Of a stretch of 8,705 nt of DNA, positions 6,417-8,705 are shown in pieces. A program made the position numbers and the translations under genes. This stretch comes from Chlorobium sp. (lineage in GTDB: Bacteria; Bacteroidota; Chlorobiia; Chlorobiales; Chlorobiaceae). Position 1 is the stretch's first letter. Every line of letters starts with the position of its first letter. The notes beneath the pieces were generated by a model that saw nothing but the letters and a program-made list of their open reading frames with translations, was not told where the DNA came from and searched no databases. The stretch spans positions 1 through 8,705 of the forward strand of contig JANQGE010000085.1 in NCBI GenBank assembly GCA_028277485.1. The letters are read 5' to 3'.

Positions 6417-8576
6417 TCAGAGTTTTTGCTGCTTGTTTCCAGACTGCCGGGTCTCACGAAGCAGCTTTTTGAGGCTTTCCACATCTGTGATTGGCAGATG
6501 ACAGGTGTGGTTTGTGCATACGTATGCTACAGGTTCGGTGCTTTGGCGAGCGAGGCTCTCCATAAAAGGCGCATTCTCTTTGCTTTCCTCTGATACATGC
6601 ATGACGACGGAGTCGGGCAGATACATGCTACCCAGGGTTTTTCGGAACGCTTCCATCTTTTTGCTGTTCAGGTTGTCGGCAAGGATAATCTGTCTTGTTC
6701 CGTAATGAGGCAGCATTGCAGCCTTCAGCATGTAAGGCAGCTGGCGTCCGTTTTCCTTGAGTGCCTTGCTGAAATATCCAATGGTTTTTTCCGCAATCTT
6801 TCTGAAATCCTCACGATCCGCCATATCTGCAAGTCTGTAGAGAGTAATGACGTTTACCGAATTGGGGGATGGTTCCGCACCGTCATAATCCTCTTTCATG
6901 CGTAAGGGTATGGAATGGTCATCCGATGCTGCGTTGAAAAAACCACCCGATGCGTCGTCGAAGAACAGTTCAACCTGCTTCTCCATAAGTTTTGCCGCAC
7001 GGATCAAGTAGCGGGTTTCAAAAGATGCTTCGTAAAGATCGAGCAAGCCTTGTATGAAAAACGCATAGTCATCCGCTTTTCCCTCGATGCCTGCTTTGCC
7101 GTTCCGGTAACGTCGAAGCAGCCTTCCATCAGTTTTATTGTAGAGATTGTCGAGGATGAAATCAGCGGCTTTAACGGCTGCTTCGAGATAATCTGCATTG
7201 TGCAGTGCGACGGATGCCTTTGACAGGGCCGTGATCATCAGTCCGTTCCATGACGTAAGAATCTTGTCGTCCAGGTGTGGCCGGGGTCTGTCATTCCTGG
7301 CTTTGTAGAGTTTTTCCCGTGCACCGGCAATAAATGCCCGGACGGTTGCAGGTGTCCGGGAGAACTGTTCGGCAGCAGTTTCGATGTCATTCTTCACAAA
7401 AAGGATGTTTCGTCCGGTGAACTCCAAATGTGGATCATCCAGTGCGTTTCCACCGGATTCCACACCGTATACATAACAGAAGATGTCACTTTCAAGTGGA
7501 TCAAGTGCCTCTTCGATTTCTTTTCGGGTCCAGGTGTAAAAAGCTCCTTCTTTTTTGCTGTTGCTTTTCCTGGCAGGATAACTGTCGGCATCTTCAGCAG
7601 AGAAAAAACCGCCTTCACCGTCGGTCATGTCACAGAGAACATAGTTCAGGATGTCTTTCGCAATGTCTGCGTAGTTGCTTTCTCTGGTGAGCTGGAATGC
7701 TTCTATGGCAACAACAGCAAGCTGGGCATTGTCATAGAGCATTTTTTCGAAATGCGGAACGTGCCACCGGGCGTCCGTCGAATAACGCGCGAATCCTCCT
7801 CCTCCTTTGCCATCTATTCCAAGAAGGTCGTGAATGCCCCCCGATGCCATTTTCCGGAGGGTGAGAAGAGCCATTTCCCCGGCTTGACTGTTGCCGGTAT
7901 GAAAAGTGTAGGCAAGAAGAAACTGGAGTATGGAAGGCTGGGGAAATTTCGGCGCCTCCCCGAAACCCCCGTATGTTCTGTCGAACTGTCTGCTGAACAT
8001 CTGGGCGGTATCATGAAATGCTTGTTCTGTCAAGGGCATTTGTTCGGGCATATGTACTGACAGGGTTTCCAGTTGCTGTATTATGCTGTCGGCGGCGAGT
8101 ACAAGTCTTTTTCGGTCCTGTTTCCATGTCCGTTCAATCGATAGAAGCAGCGAACGAAACCCCGGTTTGCCGTAGCGATCATCGGGAGGAAAGTAGGTGC
8201 CTCCGAAAAAAGGTTTCAGTTCAGGCGTGAGCCACACAGACATCGGCCATCCTCCGCTTCCTGTCGTAGCCTGTACATAGGTCATGTATAATCTGTCGAT
8301 GTCCGGGCGCTCTTCCCGGTCTACCTTGACCGGTACGAACGCTTTGTTCAGCACAGCGGCTATGGTATCGTTTTCAAACGATTCCTGTTCCATCACATGA
8401 CACCAGTGGCAGGTGGAATAACCGATCGAAAGAAAAATCGGCTTGTCTTCATTTTGTGCCTTTTCGAACGCTGTATTACCCCAGGGAAACCATTGTACAG
8501 GATTGTATGCATGCTGAAGAAGGTAAGGGCTTGTTTCTTCCAAGAGAAGGTTGGGCTTTCGCTCGGACACTGACAT
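6417..8576 (-). CDS. Thioredoxin-fold DUF255 protein (YyaL/SPATA20 family)
   Basis: This is a cytosolic-type protein of the family with an N-terminal thioredoxin-like domain (Thioredox_DsbH/DUF255) and a C-terminal alpha/alpha-barrel like six-hairpin glycosidases. Its biochemical role is not established. At 719 aa it is full length. Family marks in order are: ETSPYLLQHAYNPV (14-27); the redox-like motif CHWC (Cys56, Cys59) in GYSTCHWCHVM; VDREERPDID (85-94); GGWPMSVWLTP (108-118, the cis-Pro region); FGEAPKFPQP (205-214); PHFEKMLYDNAQL (274-286); FFSAEDADS (324-332); DDKILTSWNGLM (436-447); and YVCTNHTCHLP (685-695) with Cys687 and Cys692 near the C-terminus. A Gly-rich stretch at 253-261 (GIDGKGGGG) appears longer than the usual GGGF form. 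There is no signal peptide. The start codon lies 2 bp from repeat copy 2, whose end supplies GAGGTG at 8582-8587. No other gene follows it on this strand in the window. Confidence 0.95.
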   Translation of the reverse strand: MSVSERKPNLLLEETSPYLLQHAYNPVQWFPWGNTAFEKAQNEDKPIFLSIGYSTCHWCHVMEQESFENDTIAAVLNKAFVPVKVDREERPDIDRLYMTYVQATTGSGGWPMSVWLTPELKPFFGGTYFPPDDRYGKPGFRSLLLSIERTWKQDRKRLVLAADSIIQQLETLSVHMPEQMPLTEQAFHDTAQMFSRQFDRTYGGFGEAPKFPQPSILQFLLAYTFHTGNSQAGEMALLTLRKMASGGIHDLLGIDGKGGGGFARYSTDARWHVPHFEKMLYDNAQLAVVAIEAFQLTRESNYADIAKDILNYVLCDMTDGEGGFFSAEDADSYPARKSNSKKEGAFYTWTRKEIEEALDPLESDIFCYVYGVESGGNALDDPHLEFTGRNILFVKNDIETAAEQFSRTPATVRAFIAGAREKLYKARNDRPRPHLDDKILTSWNGLMITALSKASVALHNADYLEAAVKAADFILDNLYNKTDGRLLRRYRNGKAGIEGKADDYAFFIQGLLDLYEASFETRYLIRAAKLMEKQVELFFDDASGGFFNAASDDHSIPLRMKEDYDGAEPSPNSVNVITLYRLADMADREDFRKIAEKTIGYFSKALKENGRQLPYMLKAAMLPHYGTRQIILADNLNSKKMEAFRKTLGSMYLPDSVVMHVSEESKENAPFMESLARQSTEPVAYVCTNHTCHLPITDVESLKKLLRETRQSGNKQQKL
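6428..6470 (+). terminator. Candidate terminator of small gene 2, inside the 3' end of the opposing gene
   Basis: GCTGCTT (6428-6434) pairs perfectly with AAGCAGC (6459-6465), followed by TTTTT (6466-6470). The 24-nt loop contains a smaller AGAC/GTCT pairing. On the - strand the stem is followed by A, not T, so it would work only for + strand transcription. It lies within the last codons of the DUF255 gene, as expected when convergent genes have only 3 bp between them. Confidence 0.5.
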
Positions 8577-8581
8577 TAGGG

Positions 8582-8587
8582 CACCTC
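8582..8587 (-). promoter_or_regulatory. Ribosome binding site of the DUF255 gene, inside the repeat end
   Basis: Read on the - strand, the sequence is AATAGAGGTGCCCTA followed by ATG. GAGGTG matches six consecutive bases of the canonical Shine-Dalgarno AAGGAGGTGATC, with CCCTA (5 nt) before the start codon. It confirms 8576 as the start. The site is part of the terminal inverted repeat of copy 2 and not gene-specific sequence. Confidence 0.65.
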
Positions 8588-8638
8588 TATTAATTTGAGC
8601 GTTTCAAGTGCAAGGCGAACGGAGCGCAGAAACCGGAG

Positions 8639-8653
8639 TGTACACAGTGTACA
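8639..8653. repeat. Palindrome at the centre of repeat copy 2
   Basis: TGTACAC-A-GTGTACA has perfect 7-bp arms around a single central base. Such symmetry suits either a cruciform/hairpin tip of the repeat or a dimeric protein site. Copy 1 does not keep this palindrome at the matching place (it has AAGCTGCAAGC before the core), so it is not a strictly conserved part of the element. Confidence 0.55.
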
Positions 8654-8705
8654 TGAGGATTTCGAGCACCGATCAACGATGCAATTGAAGCGCGGAATAA
8701 ATAAA

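Larger units (their letters stand above)
8579..8705. repeat. Terminal-inverted-repeat element, copy 2 (MITE-like), cut by window end
   Basis: It begins GGGCACCTCTATTAA (8579-8593), the same end as copy 1 with three differences. The arms extend inward: TTTCAAGTGCAAG (8602-8614) is a near-inverted match to GATGCAATTGAAG (8678-8690), so the element is a long imperfect palindrome. The centre contains the near-perfect palindrome TGTACACAGTGTACA (8639-8653) and the core shared with copy 1 (8652-8678). From the core-to-end distance in copy 1 (60 bp from GGATTT), this copy should finish about 12 bp past the window. No coding frame is inside. I associate repeats of this kind with Chlorobiaceae genomes, from memory only. 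Confidence 0.7.

Noticed and set aside
7275..8060. 261-aa open frame on the + strand
   Set aside because: It lies wholly antisense to the well-supported DUF255 gene, has no recognisable domain, and reflects open frames opposite a biased coding sequence.
8620..8676. Possible promoter on the - strand inside repeat copy 2 (TTGATC, 17 bp, TGTACA)
   Set aside because: The -10 matches consensus at only 3 of 6 positions. Spacing alone is not enough.

Overview
The window looks like a piece of a bacterial chromosome, probably from a green sulfur bacterium (Chlorobiaceae, Chlorobium/Prosthecochloris-like). This rests on the style of the proteins, base composition close to half G+C, and a repeat type that I associate with that group. 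No rRNA or marker gene is present, so the assignment is an inference.

Bases 2-5582 (+ strand) hold a tripartite RND efflux operon in the order adaptor - pump - outer-membrane channel. The adaptor (2-889) is cut by the window start. The inner-membrane RND pump (917-4087) is complete, with the proton-relay residues in place. The NodT/OprM-type outer-membrane lipoprotein (4158-5582) is complete. Together they would form a proton-driven channel from periplasm/inner membrane to the outside.

Bases 5583-6416 (+ strand) carry two short genes (5662-5910 and 6171-6413) for paralogous small, glycine-rich, very hydrophobic proteins with acidic tails. I do not recognise their function. The first has a plausible promoter just after the channel gene and a terminator-like hairpin after it. 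Between them lies a 150-bp element with terminal inverted repeats (5981-6130), followed by a perfect DnaA-box 9-mer.

Bases 6417-8576 (- strand) encode a 719-aa thioredoxin-fold DUF255 protein (YyaL/SPATA20 family). It converges on the second small gene with only 3 bp between stop codons. A second copy of the terminal-inverted-repeat element begins 2 bp upstream of its start codon (8579 to beyond the window end). The outward-reading end of that copy contains GAGGTG at ideal distance from the ATG, so the repeat appears to supply the gene's ribosome binding site. The two repeat copies lie in the same orientation and bracket the second small gene plus the DUF255 gene.

The most interesting items are the twin glycine-rich small proteins next to the efflux operon, and the repeat that appears to work as a portable Shine-Dalgarno sequence.
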